Positions 1 to 6,658 of a stretch of 39,763 bases of DNA are shown here, piece by piece. This DNA comes from a virus. Location: IMG/VR virus record IMGVR_UViG_3300046703_000051, positions 1-39,763 of that record. One strand, written 5' to 3'. Position numbers and translations under genes: made by a program. Within the stretch, counting starts at the first letter, position 1, and each line of letters opens with the position of its first letter. Below the pieces are notes generated by a model. The model saw nothing but the letters and a program-made list of their open reading frames with translations. It was not told where the DNA came from and searched no databases.

Positions 1-262
1 GATTGGCGTCCTGGAGATTGGCGTCCCGGAGATCGGCGCCCTGGAGATCGGCGCCCTGGAGATCGGCGCCCCGGAGATTGGCGTCCCGGAGATCGGCGCC
101 CTGGAGATCGGCGCCCCGGAGATTGGCGTCCCGGAGATCGGCGTCCCGGAGATCGGCGTCCTGGAGATCGGCGTCCCGGAGATTGGCGTCCTGGAGATTG
201 GCGTCCCGGAGATCGGCGCCCTGGAGATCGGCGCCCTGGAGATCGGCGCCCCGGAGATTGGC
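1..262. repeat. 15-bp tandem repeats inside the pentapeptide-repeat gene
   Basis: The units follow GATYGGCGYCCYGGA on the plus strand, with only a few C/T alternations. Each 15 bp unit encodes one five-residue coil on the minus strand. DNA identity between units is much higher than the protein fold requires, which points to recent expansion or slippage. Confidence 0.9.
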
Positions 263-352
263 GCGCCGAGCAACCACCGCATCCGCAATCGTCTGCGCCG
301 TCTCGGAGTGATAAACCACTGCGCGACTCCAGCGATTGAATATGTCGATCAT
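1..352 (-). CDS. Pentapeptide-repeat protein, N-terminal part (runs off left edge)
   Basis: The minus strand from ATG 352-350 stays open to the window edge. A leader of about 30 residues starting [17 protein letters not shown] is followed by back-to-back A(D/N)LxG-type pentapeptides ([20 protein letters not shown]), the signature of right-handed quadrilateral beta-helix proteins. About 17 repeats are present before the edge. The start overlaps the stop of the upstream gene (ATGA), so translation is probably coupled. Known family members include DNA mimics that protect gyrase, but most phage copies have no assigned role, so function is not inferred. The plus-strand Arg/Ser-rich frame here is only the antisense of the repeats. 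Confidence 0.85.
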   Translation of the reverse strand, partial: MIDIFNRWSRAVVYHSETAQTIADAVVARRANLRGADLQGADLQGADLRDANLQDANLRDADLQDADLRDADLRDANLRGADLQGADLRDANLRGADLQGADLQGADLRDANLQDAN

Positions 353-735
353 TCCCCACCTCCCTGTATCTGGTCCAACTCTTGCAACGCCCGCATCGCC
401 CAGTTGGGGCGCGGCGGGTCGCCGGGTTCCAGGCCGACCAGGATATCCTGGTCGTCGTTCAGGACCTTGCGGAAGACGGCCAGCGTCTGCACCGCGTGGC
501 GCATGTTCAGAATCCGCAGTTCGCGCCGCGCGATGGTGGCCTCCAACTCGCGGATCTCCTCCAGGCACTCTGCGACGTGCTCGCGGCTGGCCAGCAACAT
601 CACCGTGCCGGGCGGCCAGACGTTCGCCACGATCCGCTGCGCCTCAGAGATCAGGAGCGTGTGGCGAGATTCCGGGCTTTCCTCGCGCCAGTTGTCGGCG
701 GAGGTGTCTTCGATGTTGGTGTCGGTTATCAGCAT
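349..735 (-). CDS. Unknown phage protein, predicted helical (128 aa)
   Basis: The start at 735 ([12 protein letters not shown]) is chosen because a GAGGAAA ribosome-binding site lies 5-6 nt upstream. The longer open frame further upstream only translates the GCCNN array. The protein is soluble with charged residues and a central helical stretch (about residues 45-95) rich in Glu, Arg and Leu. It overlaps the pentapeptide-repeat gene by 4 bp at its 3' end. I do not recognise the family. Its place in the operon started by the 59-aa HTH gene suggests an early or accessory role. Confidence 0.7.
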   Translation of the reverse strand: MLITDTNIEDTSADNWREESPESRHTLLISEAQRIVANVWPPGTVMLLASREHVAECLEEIRELEATIARRELRILNMRHAVQTLAVFRKVLNDDQDILVGLEPGDPPRPNWAMRALQELDQIQGGGE

Positions 736-745
736 TCTGGTTTCC

Positions 746-867
746 TCGCCTTGTCTAGCCGCGCCCAATCTTGCCAAGCCTCGCCTTGCCGCGCCGAGCC
801 GAGCCGGGCCAAGCCGAGCCAAGCCCTGCCATGCCCTGCCATGCCACGCCGCGCCACGCCGAGCCCC
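746..867. repeat. GCCNN pentanucleotide array 1
   Basis: GCC recurs every 5 bp for roughly 24 units (plus-strand phase NNGCC) with variable NN and only a few broken units. It fills the gap between the genes at 872 and 735. The stop of the upstream gene is ATGA, and the frame from that ATG (875) stays open for 48 codons through the array, giving GxAxx-like peptides (GVARR, GMAGH, GRAWL, GLARL, GSARQ). It ends at 729, overlapping the start of the next gene. Whether it is translated cannot be told from one sequence. Confidence 0.85.
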
Positions 868-871
868 AAAC

Positions 872-1432
872 TCATTTCCAGTCCACTTTCCCGACAACCT
901 CAAACCGTCCATAGAAACCGTTATTTCTCGGACGAAACCGCCCGATGCCGATGAACTTCCCGGCCTCCGTCAGGTGCTTCGTGAACACCTCTTCGGTCAC
1001 AGTCTCGTCGAGAATGTGGAACGTGACGACGCCTTCCCACTTGTGAATCACCGGGAAGCATTTCGAGACGCGCTTCCCGCTGCCCCGGATGCCGTCGGAC
1101 GGCACGAAGAACCACTCACCGAGCACGTCTTCTTTCTTGACGCCCAGCGGAAGCGTTTCCATAACCAGCACGCCCGCTTCGATATGCTTGGTGTACGTGC
1201 TCTTGCCCTTGCCGGGGATCTGCATCCCGATGTACTTAGCGGCCTCGCTGAGAGCGTTTTTGAACGCCATCGGCGGAATGTAAACCTCACCGTTCTCATC
1301 GGAGTGCAGCCGGTCTCTCCAGGTGCGCTCTTCGTAGTCCCTGGAGTTTTCGCCTTCTAGTTTCGGCGTCTCGTAGTGCTTGGACTGCGAATACGCCGAT
1401 ATTGATTTGAGGTGTACCGTTGCTGTTTTCAT
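872..1432 (-). CDS. Unknown phage protein (186 aa)
   Basis: The start ATG at 1432 gives MKTATVHLKSISAYSQSKHY. It has no strong Shine-Dalgarno and follows directly on GCCNN array 2. The protein is soluble with mixed alpha/beta character. A C-terminal GIGRFRPRNNGFYGRF segment (about residues 160-176) is rich in Gly, Arg and aromatics and could bind nucleic acid. The overall look is of an early phage protein seen in many high-GC phages. I cannot assign a function. It ends in ATGA at the edge of array 1. Confidence 0.75.
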   Translation of the reverse strand: MKTATVHLKSISAYSQSKHYETPKLEGENSRDYEERTWRDRLHSDENGEVYIPPMAFKNALSEAAKYIGMQIPGKGKSTYTKHIEAGVLVMETLPLGVKKEDVLGEWFFVPSDGIRGSGKRVSKCFPVIHKWEGVVTFHILDETVTEEVFTKHLTEAGKFIGIGRFRPRNNGFYGRFEVVGKVDWK

Positions 1433-1436
1433 GTGT

Positions 1437-1547
1437 CGTTGCCTTGCCGTGCCTCACCGGGACTAGCCATGCCGAGCCATGCCCTGCCGCGCCTGGCCAT
1501 GCCAAGCCAAGCCCCGCCAAGCCCAGCCACGCCGCGCCACGCCGTGC
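1437..1547. repeat. GCCNN pentanucleotide array 2
   Basis: This is a second run of about 22 GCCNN units in the gap between the genes at 1552 and 1432. As with array 1, it starts just after an ATGA stop-start of the upstream gene. The coupled frame reads 30 codons of GxAxx-like residues (GVARR, GLAWH, GQARQ, GMARH) before a stop. The same motif in two separate intergenic gaps argues against chance low complexity. Confidence 0.85.
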
Positions 1548-1551
1548 GATC

Positions 1552-2070
1552 TCATTGAACCGTCCCCACATCCTTCGGCTTCAGAAACAGCGCCAGCGCG
1601 TCAGCCGGCGGAAGTGCCCGCGCCGCGCTCTCCGTAGCCACCGCGATCTTCTTCCGCTGTGCCGGTTTCTGCATGTGCGCCAGGATGCCGAGTTGAGAGA
1701 ACTGCTCCGAGTACTTCTTCCGCTCTTCGTTGTTCATCTCGGCCTGCTTCTGGTCGTCTGCCAGCGTCGCCTGCCGGTGCATCGCGCGCTTTGTGGATCG
1801 CCGGATGTGCTTCAGGTCGCGCCCGCCGCGGTTGACTACTTCGCGGGGAACGACGCGTTTCAGTCCCACGTTCGTGATGCACTCCAGAACGCACGCCTGC
1901 TCACGTTCGACCTGCCGGCGGGCGGTCATGACCATTCCGTAACCGCTCGTCTGCGGATTCTTGCCGATAATGACGGCCAGTTCGTCGTAGGTGACGCTCT
2001 CGCCGTCCTTGAGCTTCTGGAGGCGCTGTCTCGCCAGGATCGATTCGATGGACTGCTCCTTCACGCTCAT
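1552..2070 (-). CDS. Unknown early protein with possible DNA-binding N-terminus (172 aa)
   Basis: The start at 2070 (MSVKEQSIESILARQRLQKL) overlaps the stop of the 59-aa HTH gene by 4 bp (ATGA). The N-terminal 70 residues (DGESVTYDELAVIIG, then Gln/Arg-rich) resemble a small helical DNA-binding module seen in phage early genes. The C-terminal half is charged and probably helical, with many Lys, Arg and Glu. No enzyme motif is visible. Its position right after a small HTH regulator suggests an early regulatory or replication-related protein, which is inference only. Confidence 0.7.
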   Translation of the reverse strand: MSVKEQSIESILARQRLQKLKDGESVTYDELAVIIGKNPQTSGYGMVMTARRQVEREQACVLECITNVGLKRVVPREVVNRGGRDLKHIRRSTKRAMHRQATLADDQKQAEMNNEERKKYSEQFSQLGILAHMQKPAQRKKIAVATESAARALPPADALALFLKPKDVGTVQ

Positions 2071-2246
2071 GCCCCCGCCTCCAGTTCGCCCGGCGCGAAC
2101 TCGCGCCGAATCGCTTCTTCCACCTCGGCATGTTTCCGTTGCCCCTTGAGCACCAGGCAGACGGTCACCGCCGAGACCCCACACGCCCGCGCGATTCGCG
2201 CTTGTGCGCCTCGCGGGAGTTTGATTTTCTTCCCTGATGGCCTCAT
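2067..2246 (-). CDS. Small HTH protein (59 aa), first gene of the left operon
   Basis: The ATG at 2246 opens a 59-codon frame starting MRPSGKKIKLPRGAQARIA. Residues 14-38 (AQARIARACGVSAVTVCLVL) look like a Cro/LacI-style helix-turn-helix: small hydrophobics, a central GVSAVTV turn, and a recognition helix. It ends ATGA into the next gene. The promoter-like hexamers lie immediately upstream with the -10 ending 6 nt before ATG, so the mRNA may be leaderless. It is a plausible autoregulator of the left operon, since two TTMCGTAA repeats sit inside the promoter. Confidence 0.75.
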   Translation of the reverse strand: MRPSGKKIKLPRGAQARIARACGVSAVTVCLVLKGQRKHAEVEEAIRREFAPGELEAGA

Positions 2247-2252
2247 GCTTCA

Positions 2253-2280
2253 ATCTTACGGAAGATTACGTAAAAGTCAA
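2253..2280 (-). promoter_or_regulatory. Promoter with candidate operator for the left operon
   Basis: On the minus strand TTGACT (2280-2275) and TAAGAT (2258-2253) are separated by 16 bp. The spacer holds TTACGTAA, a perfect palindrome, and TTCCGTAA 10 bp further on, one helical turn apart. That placement suits a small HTH repressor blocking RNA polymerase. The start codon lies 6 nt beyond the -10. Confidence 0.6.
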
Positions 2281-2939
2281 TACCCCACGAACATTTATTT
2301 TTGGGGCCGGCTTGGCGGGGTAGCGGAGGATCATTCTGCCCATAGAGCGCCTTTCCCTTGACGTTTTAGCCTTTGCGGGGCTGTCCGTCCGAGATCGTTC
2401 GCTCTTCGTCAGTTCCAGTTCAGAGGTCTGGAATCAGATCATGCAGGCTTAGTATGGTTTGCACGTCGCGACCGAGACGTAAGGCGCATGTTGGATCTAT
2501 TACCAACCCGTTGCTCGGATTTCGCCTGTGAATCATCATCATCGGGGCCAATGTCCGTACCTCTTTACAGCAAGCAGCCGTTTTTTCTCGGGAAAGGAGC
2601 CGCAAGAGCCAACCGTCCCACCTGTGCGGGATAACCGGAACTTCAGCGCGCAGGGAGGGCGTCGTACTTCGCGGATCAGATTGTTTGGTGGTTTGCGTTC
2701 CACCCTCCCCGACTAAAGGGTTGCGGTGGGGCGGCTGAGTCGGCAACCGCCCGCGCCCGCATTCTCTACAACCGTGTATGCTCACTTAAAGGATACGCCA
2801 GGTTGCAAGAGAAAAGCAAGGGTAAAGTTTGGCCATGGCGGCAGGTGAGTCTATCCGCATCCCCGCTTGCCCCTGGTCGCGCCAAACGCCGCAAGCGTCG
2901 TCAAAGGTCAGGTTTTTTTGACTGATTGTGCAGGATAAA

Positions 2940-2985
2940 ACGCCAGCGACCGACGCCTCACTCCACGTCCGAACGCCGCTGGCGT
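2940..2985. repeat. Inverted repeat, 9-bp arms
   Basis: ACGCCAGCG at 2940-2948 pairs perfectly with CGCTGGCGT at 2977-2985 across a 28-nt loop. It is one of four inverted repeats within about 260 bp. Confidence 0.7.
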
Positions 2986-3000
2986 GACCGGTCCTTGTGT

Positions 3001-3041
3001 CGGAGCGCCGATGGCGGCAGAAGGCGGCAGGTGACGCTCCG
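3001..3041. repeat. Inverted repeat CGGAGCG...CGCTCCG
   Basis: Arms of 7 bp at 3001-3007 and 3035-3041 enclose a loop with two GGCGGCAG copies. Its ends match the outer arms of the element at 3150-3200, so the two may be versions of one element. Confidence 0.65.
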
Positions 3042-3102
3042 TACGGATCGTCCTGTCAGGATGCCCCCATTCTACTACCGCCGGACCCGACAGGCAATGT
3101 TG

Positions 3103-3127
3103 AACTGTCAAGTAATCCTTGACAGTT
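3103..3127. promoter_or_regulatory. Perfect 10-bp inverted repeat, candidate operator
   Basis: AACTGTCAAG (3103-3112) and CTTGACAGTT (3118-3127) flank a 5-bp centre, TAATC. Each arm contains TTGACA on one strand, so the site could overlap two divergent -35 boxes, but I see no good -10 on either side. The symmetry and spacing suit a dimeric regulator. No T-tract follows, so it is not a standard terminator. Confidence 0.6.
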
Positions 3128-3149
3128 GGATTTAGCGCTTGAAGGGGAA

Positions 3150-3200
3150 CGGAGCGCCGCGTCCGGCAATTGGACGCCTAGCCGCTGGCCTGGCGCTCCG
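3150..3200. repeat. Nested hairpin CGGAGCGCC...GGCGCTCCG
   Basis: The outer 9-bp arms are at 3150-3158 and 3192-3200. An inner 6-bp stem (GCGTCC at 3159-3164, GGACGC at 3172-3177) stacks directly on the outer left arm. On the minus strand it is followed by TTCCCCTT, so it could terminate the late operon that ends at 3263, although the T-tract is poor. Confidence 0.6.
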
Positions 3201-3262
3201 CTTCCGCCATGGGTGATCAGCACCAACCCCAGTCTACACCCGACGACTGGTACGGTCAAACG

Positions 3263-3583
3263 TCACTCGTCCAGCAGCGGAGCGAATCGGCCGGCCAACT
3301 CGGCGGATTTGCGTAGACTGTAGAGCGTGCGAGCGGCAGCGATAGCGTCCCTGAACGCCTCGCGCATCTGCTGGCAGGTGTAAGGATCGTCGCCTTCCTG
3401 TAGGCAGAGAGTGGCGAAATTCACGCCGTCCGCGCCCTCAGATAGCGCCTCAAGGTGTCGATCACCCACGAACCCACCCCCGTTGGGGCGATGCTCGCGG
3501 CGGCCGGCCTCCCACCGCAGGCGGCAGAGGTCATGGGTGGACAGCGCCCACACGTCGATGTTGGCCAGCGCGGCGAGGCTCAT
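3263..3583 (-). CDS. Unknown small protein (106 aa), last gene of the late operon
   Basis: The start at 3583 (MSLAALANIDVWALSTHDL) has a strong GAAGGGGAAA ribosome site and overlaps the preceding stop by 4 bp. The earlier in-frame Met at 3673 lies inside the upstream gene. The protein is soluble with helical segments and has no recognised motif. Past its stop comes the inverted-repeat region. Confidence 0.7.
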   Translation of the reverse strand: MSLAALANIDVWALSTHDLCRLRWEAGRREHRPNGGGFVGDRHLEALSEGADGVNFATLCLQEGDDPYTCQQMREAFRDAIAAARTLYSLRKSAELAGRFAPLLDE

Positions 3584-3834
3584 GGTTTCCCCTTCAGGTG
3601 GAACGCTCGCTCGGCAGTCGTCCGGTGGATCTTGAGGATGTTTCGTTTGGGTATTGTGAGCCACATTCGACACTTCGTTTCCGCCATGATCGGCTCCAGG
3701 GATAGGGTTATGTCGTCGGGTGTCTCGCGAATCACGAAGCCAGCGGCCGGAAGCGTCATGGGGTTCATGTCCTCAAGGGCGTGCTCTTCGGCTGACTTGG
3801 AGGCGTCGATCCACAGCACGTACGCGAACCTCAC
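3580..3834 (-). CDS. Unknown small protein (84 aa), GTG start
   Basis: GTG at 3834 overlaps the upstream stop (GTGA) and gives VRFAYVLWIDASKSAEEHAL. The longer open frame upstream has shadow-like composition. The protein has beta-strand-like stretches and no membrane segment. Short phage proteins beginning with a similar LWIDAS motif are familiar, but I know of no function. It overlaps the next gene by 4 bp. Confidence 0.7.
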   Translation of the reverse strand: MRFAYVLWIDASKSAEEHALEDMNPMTLPAAGFVIRETPDDITLSLEPIMAETKCRMWLTIPKRNILKIHRTTAERAFHLKGKP

Positions 3835-4316
3835 CGGGCTACTCCGTAGATTCTCAGTTTTCTTCGCCGCCCGCCAACCATGCAATCCGTAAACGCCGCG
3901 TTCAATTTGCCGGCCTGCGCCTTGCGCTGTAGGAAACTCTGCGTGGCGTAGAACGTGATGCCTGGGTGCGCCTGGCGATATTCCTCCGCGGTGAACCACC
4001 CCGGGGGCTTCTCGGGTAGCACGTCGGGGTCGGAAAGGGCAGAATCGACCGCAGCCCATAGTTCGTCTATGGTTATCGACGGAGAGTGTTCAGTTTTCGA
4101 CGGCAACCGTCCGGAATCTCCGGATAGTTCGGTCGGAGACGGCGCGCGCTTTCCGCGCGGTCTATCCAACTGTTCTGTTGCACAACGCAACTGTTGTCTT
4201 TTTTGCGACAGTTCGATTTTCTCGAACGGTCCGAGGGCTTCCGCGAAAACCCGGCGGCCGATGCTGAGTTTCCCGCGCGGTCCGGTGGTTCCCTGGCAGT
4301 CGAGGGGTGGTTTCAT
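3831..4316 (-). CDS. Protein with C-terminal winged-helix-like domain (161 aa)
   Basis: The ATG at 4316 is preceded by GAGGT 10 nt upstream. The N-terminal 80 residues are polar and probably disordered. From about residue 104 the sequence GWFTAEEYRQAHPGITFYAT followed by a Lys/Arg-rich helix and a closing beta hairpin (GGRRRKLRIY) fits a small HTH/winged-helix DNA-binding domain. It may regulate late genes. It ends in a GTGA overlap. Confidence 0.7.
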   Translation of the reverse strand: MKPPLDCQGTTGPRGKLSIGRRVFAEALGPFEKIELSQKRQQLRCATEQLDRPRGKRAPSPTELSGDSGRLPSKTEHSPSITIDELWAAVDSALSDPDVLPEKPPGWFTAEEYRQAHPGITFYATQSFLQRKAQAGKLNAAFTDCMVGGRRRKLRIYGVAR

Positions 4317-4323
4317 GGTTTGT

Positions 4324-5187
4324 CTACCTCATAGTTACTTCCCAATGTCCGTTCCTTTCCAAAATCACCCGCGCCATCATTGTGTCTGATGGGCTCATTG
4401 CGGATACCTCCGCATACGAACTCCAGTACTTCAAAAAGCTGGTAGACATCACGCCGGCTATCTTCTGGAGCTTGATGTGGTTTCCCGCGCGGATCTGCCG
4501 CCAGTCGAACAGGACTATCGCATCGTGCAGGTGCCCAACCATGTACAAATGAGAGTCGGCCTGTTGCATGAAACGATGAACCATCTGAGCCTTTGCGCCC
4601 TTCGTCCGCGCCCCACCCACGCCATGCCACAGTGAGACCTTAAACGGCTTGTGCTCTCCGAAATGCACGTCGATCAACTGTACGCCGCGCGAGTAGGGCA
4701 CCCGGAGGTTCTTCGCAATCAGGCGGCCGCAGTCTCCAAACGTCTTGATGGTGCGACGTTCATGGTTCCCGCCGACGTACCCGAGTAGGCGACCGCGCGT
4801 TGCGAGCGGCTCAAGCAGGCTGCACAGGCCGTCTACCTGGTCGATTGGCTCACCGGTATTCTCGTAGGGACTGGCGATGCTCAGAACCGTGGCCGCGTCG
4901 ATTAGGTCACCACCCAGGAATGCGAAGCGGTTGGGGCTGGCCAGCATCCAATCGCGGTACTTGATGAAGCGGTCCCGCTGGAAACCCTTGCTGCCATACT
5001 GAAGGTCAGTGAGGTGGGTCAGTTCTACTTGAGACGGCTCGCGCGGAAATCTCTTTCGGTCGTTGAAGTCGTACTCAACGAACTTGACTTCATTGTCCTC
5101 CGACTGGTTCACTTGACGGCGCGGGACAGGCATGGCAGCGCAAGCCGCGTCGATCTTGGCCCAGTCGATTCCAGGAACTTCAGTCAT
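4324..5187 (-). CDS. Calcineurin-like metallophosphoesterase (287 aa)
   Basis: The family motifs appear in order: THLTDLQYG (motif I, usually DxH, here DLQ), FLGGDLID (GD motif), GYVGGNHE (GNHE motif), LWHGVGG (His motif) and MVGHLHD (GHxH-like). These bind two metal ions and hydrolyse phosphoesters; the substrate is unknown. The start at 5187 (MTEVPGIDWAKID) is preferred over the upstream in-frame start because it forms ATGA with the 27-aa gene and has GGGAGG upstream. Phage homologues are common and some act on nucleic acids. Replacement of the first-motif His by Gln may alter metal binding. Confidence 0.88.
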   Translation of the reverse strand: MTEVPGIDWAKIDAACAAMPVPRRQVNQSEDNEVKFVEYDFNDRKRFPREPSQVELTHLTDLQYGSKGFQRDRFIKYRDWMLASPNRFAFLGGDLIDAATVLSIASPYENTGEPIDQVDGLCSLLEPLATRGRLLGYVGGNHERRTIKTFGDCGRLIAKNLRVPYSRGVQLIDVHFGEHKPFKVSLWHGVGGARTKGAKAQMVHRFMQQADSHLYMVGHLHDAIVLFDWRQIRAGNHIKLQKIAGVMSTSFLKYWSSYAEVSAMSPSDTMMARVILERNGHWEVTMR

Positions 5188-5267
5188 ACAGGTGGCCGCC
5201 TCCCGACGGCCAGGCAAACGATGAGAACCCCGACGAACAGCATCAGCCCCACTACGGTCCACATCAT
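5184..5267 (-). CDS. 27-aa single-span membrane microprotein
   Basis: ATG ATG at 5267/5264 follows a near-ideal TAGGAG ribosome site with 7-nt spacing. The product begins MMWTVVGLMLFVGVLIVCLA: one hydrophobic helix (residues 3-20), then a short GRRPPV tail. It overlaps genes on both sides (TGATG upstream, ATGA downstream), which supports real translation. The role is unknown; tiny membrane proteins near tail and lysis genes may act as holin or antiholin partners. Confidence 0.7.
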   Translation of the reverse strand: MMWTVVGLMLFVGVLIVCLAVGRRPPV

Positions 5268-5347
5268 TGTTCACTCCTACTCTGAAGCATCCGCGCGTCG
5301 CTGTGCTTCTGAGTGAGAATTCTAAACCGCTGGTTGAGAATACTCAT
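5264..5347 (-). CDS. 27-aa charged microprotein
   Basis: The frame from ATG 5347 (MSILNQRFRILTQKHSDARM) is linked by ATGA to the gene upstream and overlaps the start of the membrane microprotein downstream. It has no clear ribosome site of its own, so it would depend on coupling. It may serve mainly to carry the ribosome to the strong site of the next gene. Confidence 0.45.
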   Translation of the reverse strand: MSILNQRFRILTQKHSDARMLQSRSEQ

Positions 5348-5730
5348 GTCTTAGCCAGCGCCGCTTCAATCCGCGAGATGCGCTGACTCTGATCGTCGCG
5401 CAAATCGCGGGCGGCCTCCGCAGCTTCTACCACCAGCGTGTGGGCGGCCCGTGCCGCATCAGCGGCCACGGTCACCGCCGCGTGTGTGGCTTCAGCGGCC
5501 ACCGCGCCGGATGCCTGTTTGGCCCGGAAGGCATCGCACAACTCCGACCGCCTGTAGATGCCGTTCAACTTCAGCAACAATACTCCTATCTCGGTGCGAA
5601 TCACGCTGCGGACGTAATAGGCCAGCGCGGCACAGAGAACCAGCACGGCGGCGCAGATTGCTGTAACGGCTTCCCAAGTTATAATCATGAGGTTGAGCCT
5701 TTCGGGTTGGAGCAGGAGTGCGAACATCAC
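5344..5730 (-). CDS. Membrane protein with coiled-coil tail (128 aa)
   Basis: One membrane span (about residues 18-40, AVTAICAAVLVLCAALAYYV) is followed by a long Ala/Glu-rich helix (residues 68-125) likely to form a coiled coil. Start 5730 overlaps the previous stop (ATGA) and has GGAGG close by; 5688 (MIITWEA) is the alternative. The arrangement resembles holin or spanin-like proteins, but no specific family is recognised. Confidence 0.7.
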   Translation of the reverse strand: MMFALLLQPERLNLMIITWEAVTAICAAVLVLCAALAYYVRSVIRTEIGVLLLKLNGIYRRSELCDAFRAKQASGAVAAEATHAAVTVAADAARAAHTLVVEAAEAARDLRDDQSQRISRIEAALAKT

Positions 5731-6017
5731 GCCTCCGGGGACGGGTCTTTCGGTACTTCGGCAACCGGCTCTGCCGGGGTCTTGATAATCTCATGCACGC
5801 TGCTGGTGGCGTCCCGCGTACTGCCCGGTAGCGGTTGCGTTTTGTCGGGCAACAGGCAAGTCAGTAGGCCACCGGCAAAGCCACCGGCCCAGCCTGAGAA
5901 GAACTGAAACAGCGTCCCATCGTCAGGCCGAGTGAACGCCACAAACAGCGCGAGGCCCATGAAAATCATCGTGAAAACGCCCAGAATGATGAGCCGCTTG
6001 TCTTCGCGCCAGGTCAT
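5727..6017 (-). CDS. Two-span membrane protein, holin-like (96 aa)
   Basis: Residues 8-28 (RLIILGVFTMIFMGLALFVA) and about 40-58 (SGWAGGFAGGLLTCLL) are hydrophobic. The C-terminus is polar and Pro-rich. Small size, two spans and clustering with other small membrane genes fit a holin or another lysis factor, but the sequence alone does not prove it. Confidence 0.7.
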   Translation of the reverse strand: MTWREDKRLIILGVFTMIFMGLALFVAFTRPDDGTLFQFFSGWAGGFAGGLLTCLLPDKTQPLPGSTRDATSSVHEIIKTPAEPVAEVPKDPSPEA

Positions 6018-6018
6018 C

Positions 6019-6327
6019 TCACGCCGCCTTTCGCTTCACCGCTGGCCGGGTCTTGGGGCCGTCAGTCGCGTACCAATGCCCAAAGTGCTTCCCCTGTAGC
6101 TGCTCCGGGGGCTTCGGCGTCGGTCGCGTCTTGATCGTCGGTCGGATCAGCTTCTTGCCCAGCCCGCCCGGCTTGTGCCCCGCGCGCTGCGCCTGGAGGT
6201 CGATCCACTCACTCAGCCGACGCAACTCCGCACCGCAGGCGCAGTCGTACTTTCCGTCGCGCAGCATCCGCCGGATCTTGTCCTGGATCGCGGCTCTCGT
6301 CTCGCTCGCTCCACGGTTTGCGGTCAC
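6019..6327 (-). CDS. Unknown basic protein with CxC motif (102 aa)
   Basis: GTG at 6327 overlaps the upstream stop (GTGA) and opens with VTANRGASETRAAIQDKIRR. It has a helical N-terminus, a KYDCACGAELRRLSEW segment that could hold a metal, and a long basic Pro/Lys-rich C-terminus. The longer open frame to 6537 is largely a shadow of the neighbouring gene. The high positive charge suggests nucleic acid contact. Confidence 0.6.
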   Translation of the reverse strand: MTANRGASETRAAIQDKIRRMLRDGKYDCACGAELRRLSEWIDLQAQRAGHKPGGLGKKLIRPTIKTRPTPKPPEQLQGKHFGHWYATDGPKTRPAVKRKAA

Positions 6328-6449
6328 GTTTTCACCTTCGCCTTCACCTTCACCGGATGGCGCGAGAACGGCGCCGACCGCGTCCGGGTCTCCCAGAGCA
6401 CCCGCTCGCACGTAGCGCGGAGTAGCAGCCGTTCTCGCGCTATGGTCAC
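6324..6449 (-). CDS. Possible 41-aa basic peptide gene
   Basis: GTG at 6449 overlaps the stop of the 70-aa gene, and the stop overlaps the GTG of the 102-aa gene, so the frame fits exactly between two GTGA junctions. The peptide starts MTIARERLLLRATCERVLWE and ends in alternating Val/Lys (VKVKAKVK). Evidence is positional only. Confidence 0.45.
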   Translation of the reverse strand: MTIARERLLLRATCERVLWETRTRSAPFSRHPVKVKAKVKT

Positions 6450-6658
6450 GGCACCACCGGATGCGCCGCCTGGTCGGCCAGGATCTGCGCCAGCACCCCG
6501 TCAAGCGTGGCGTTGGACTGCCCGGCGATCTCCGCAACGAGTTGCTGAGTCATCTCCGGCGTCATGGCCGGGTATTTTGTGCGGAGCGCGCCAATGGCCG
6601 AGATGAGTTTCCCGACCTCTGGAATGAGCACGGCCAGGAGCGGAATCCATGCGATCAC
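6446..6658 (-). CDS. Small membrane-anchored protein (70 aa), GTG start
   Basis: GTG at 6658 overlaps the lipoprotein stop (GTGA) and gives VIAWIPLLAVLIPEVGKLIS, a hydrophobic N-terminal helix. A soluble helical tail follows (MTPEMTQQLVAEIAGQSNAT). The longer open frame upstream is a shadow of the lipoprotein gene. It may act with the lipoprotein in the envelope. Confidence 0.6.
   Translation of the reverse strand: MIAWIPLLAVLIPEVGKLISAIGALRTKYPAMTPEMTQQLVAEIAGQSNATLDGVLAQILADQAAHPVVP

Larger units (their letters stand above)
2281..3262. other. Non-coding region of about 1 kb between the two leftward operons
   Basis: No frame here has a convincing start, ribosome site or protein-like composition. 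The longest is 121 codons from a GTG at 2785 on the minus strand and is not supported. The left half (2281-2800) shows nothing I can name. The right half (2900-3210) has four inverted repeats, listed separately. It lies between the end of the late operon (3263) and the promoter of the left operon. Terminator, replication origin or other regulatory DNA are all possible. Confidence 0.6.

Noticed and set aside
1-262. CRISPR-like repeats at the left edge
   Set aside because: Units are contiguous 15-bp coding repeats without spacers; they encode pentapeptide coils.
308-1360. 350-codon plus-strand open frame
   Set aside because: Antisense to two minus-strand genes with ribosome sites; it also crosses the GCCNN array.
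872-1432. Cas7/RAMP-like protein from the Gly/Arg-rich C-terminal segment
   Set aside because: Only a short resemblance; no other Cas gene or array is present.
2420-2785. 121-codon minus-strand frame from a GTG
   Set aside because: No ribosome site, composition not protein-like, isolated from neighbouring operons.
3118-3145. Rightward promoter from TTGACA at the inverted repeat
   Set aside because: No acceptable -10 at 16-18 bp and no plus-strand gene downstream.
2281-3262. tRNA or other classical RNA gene
   Set aside because: No cloverleaf, anticodon arm or T-loop signature was found on either strand by eye.
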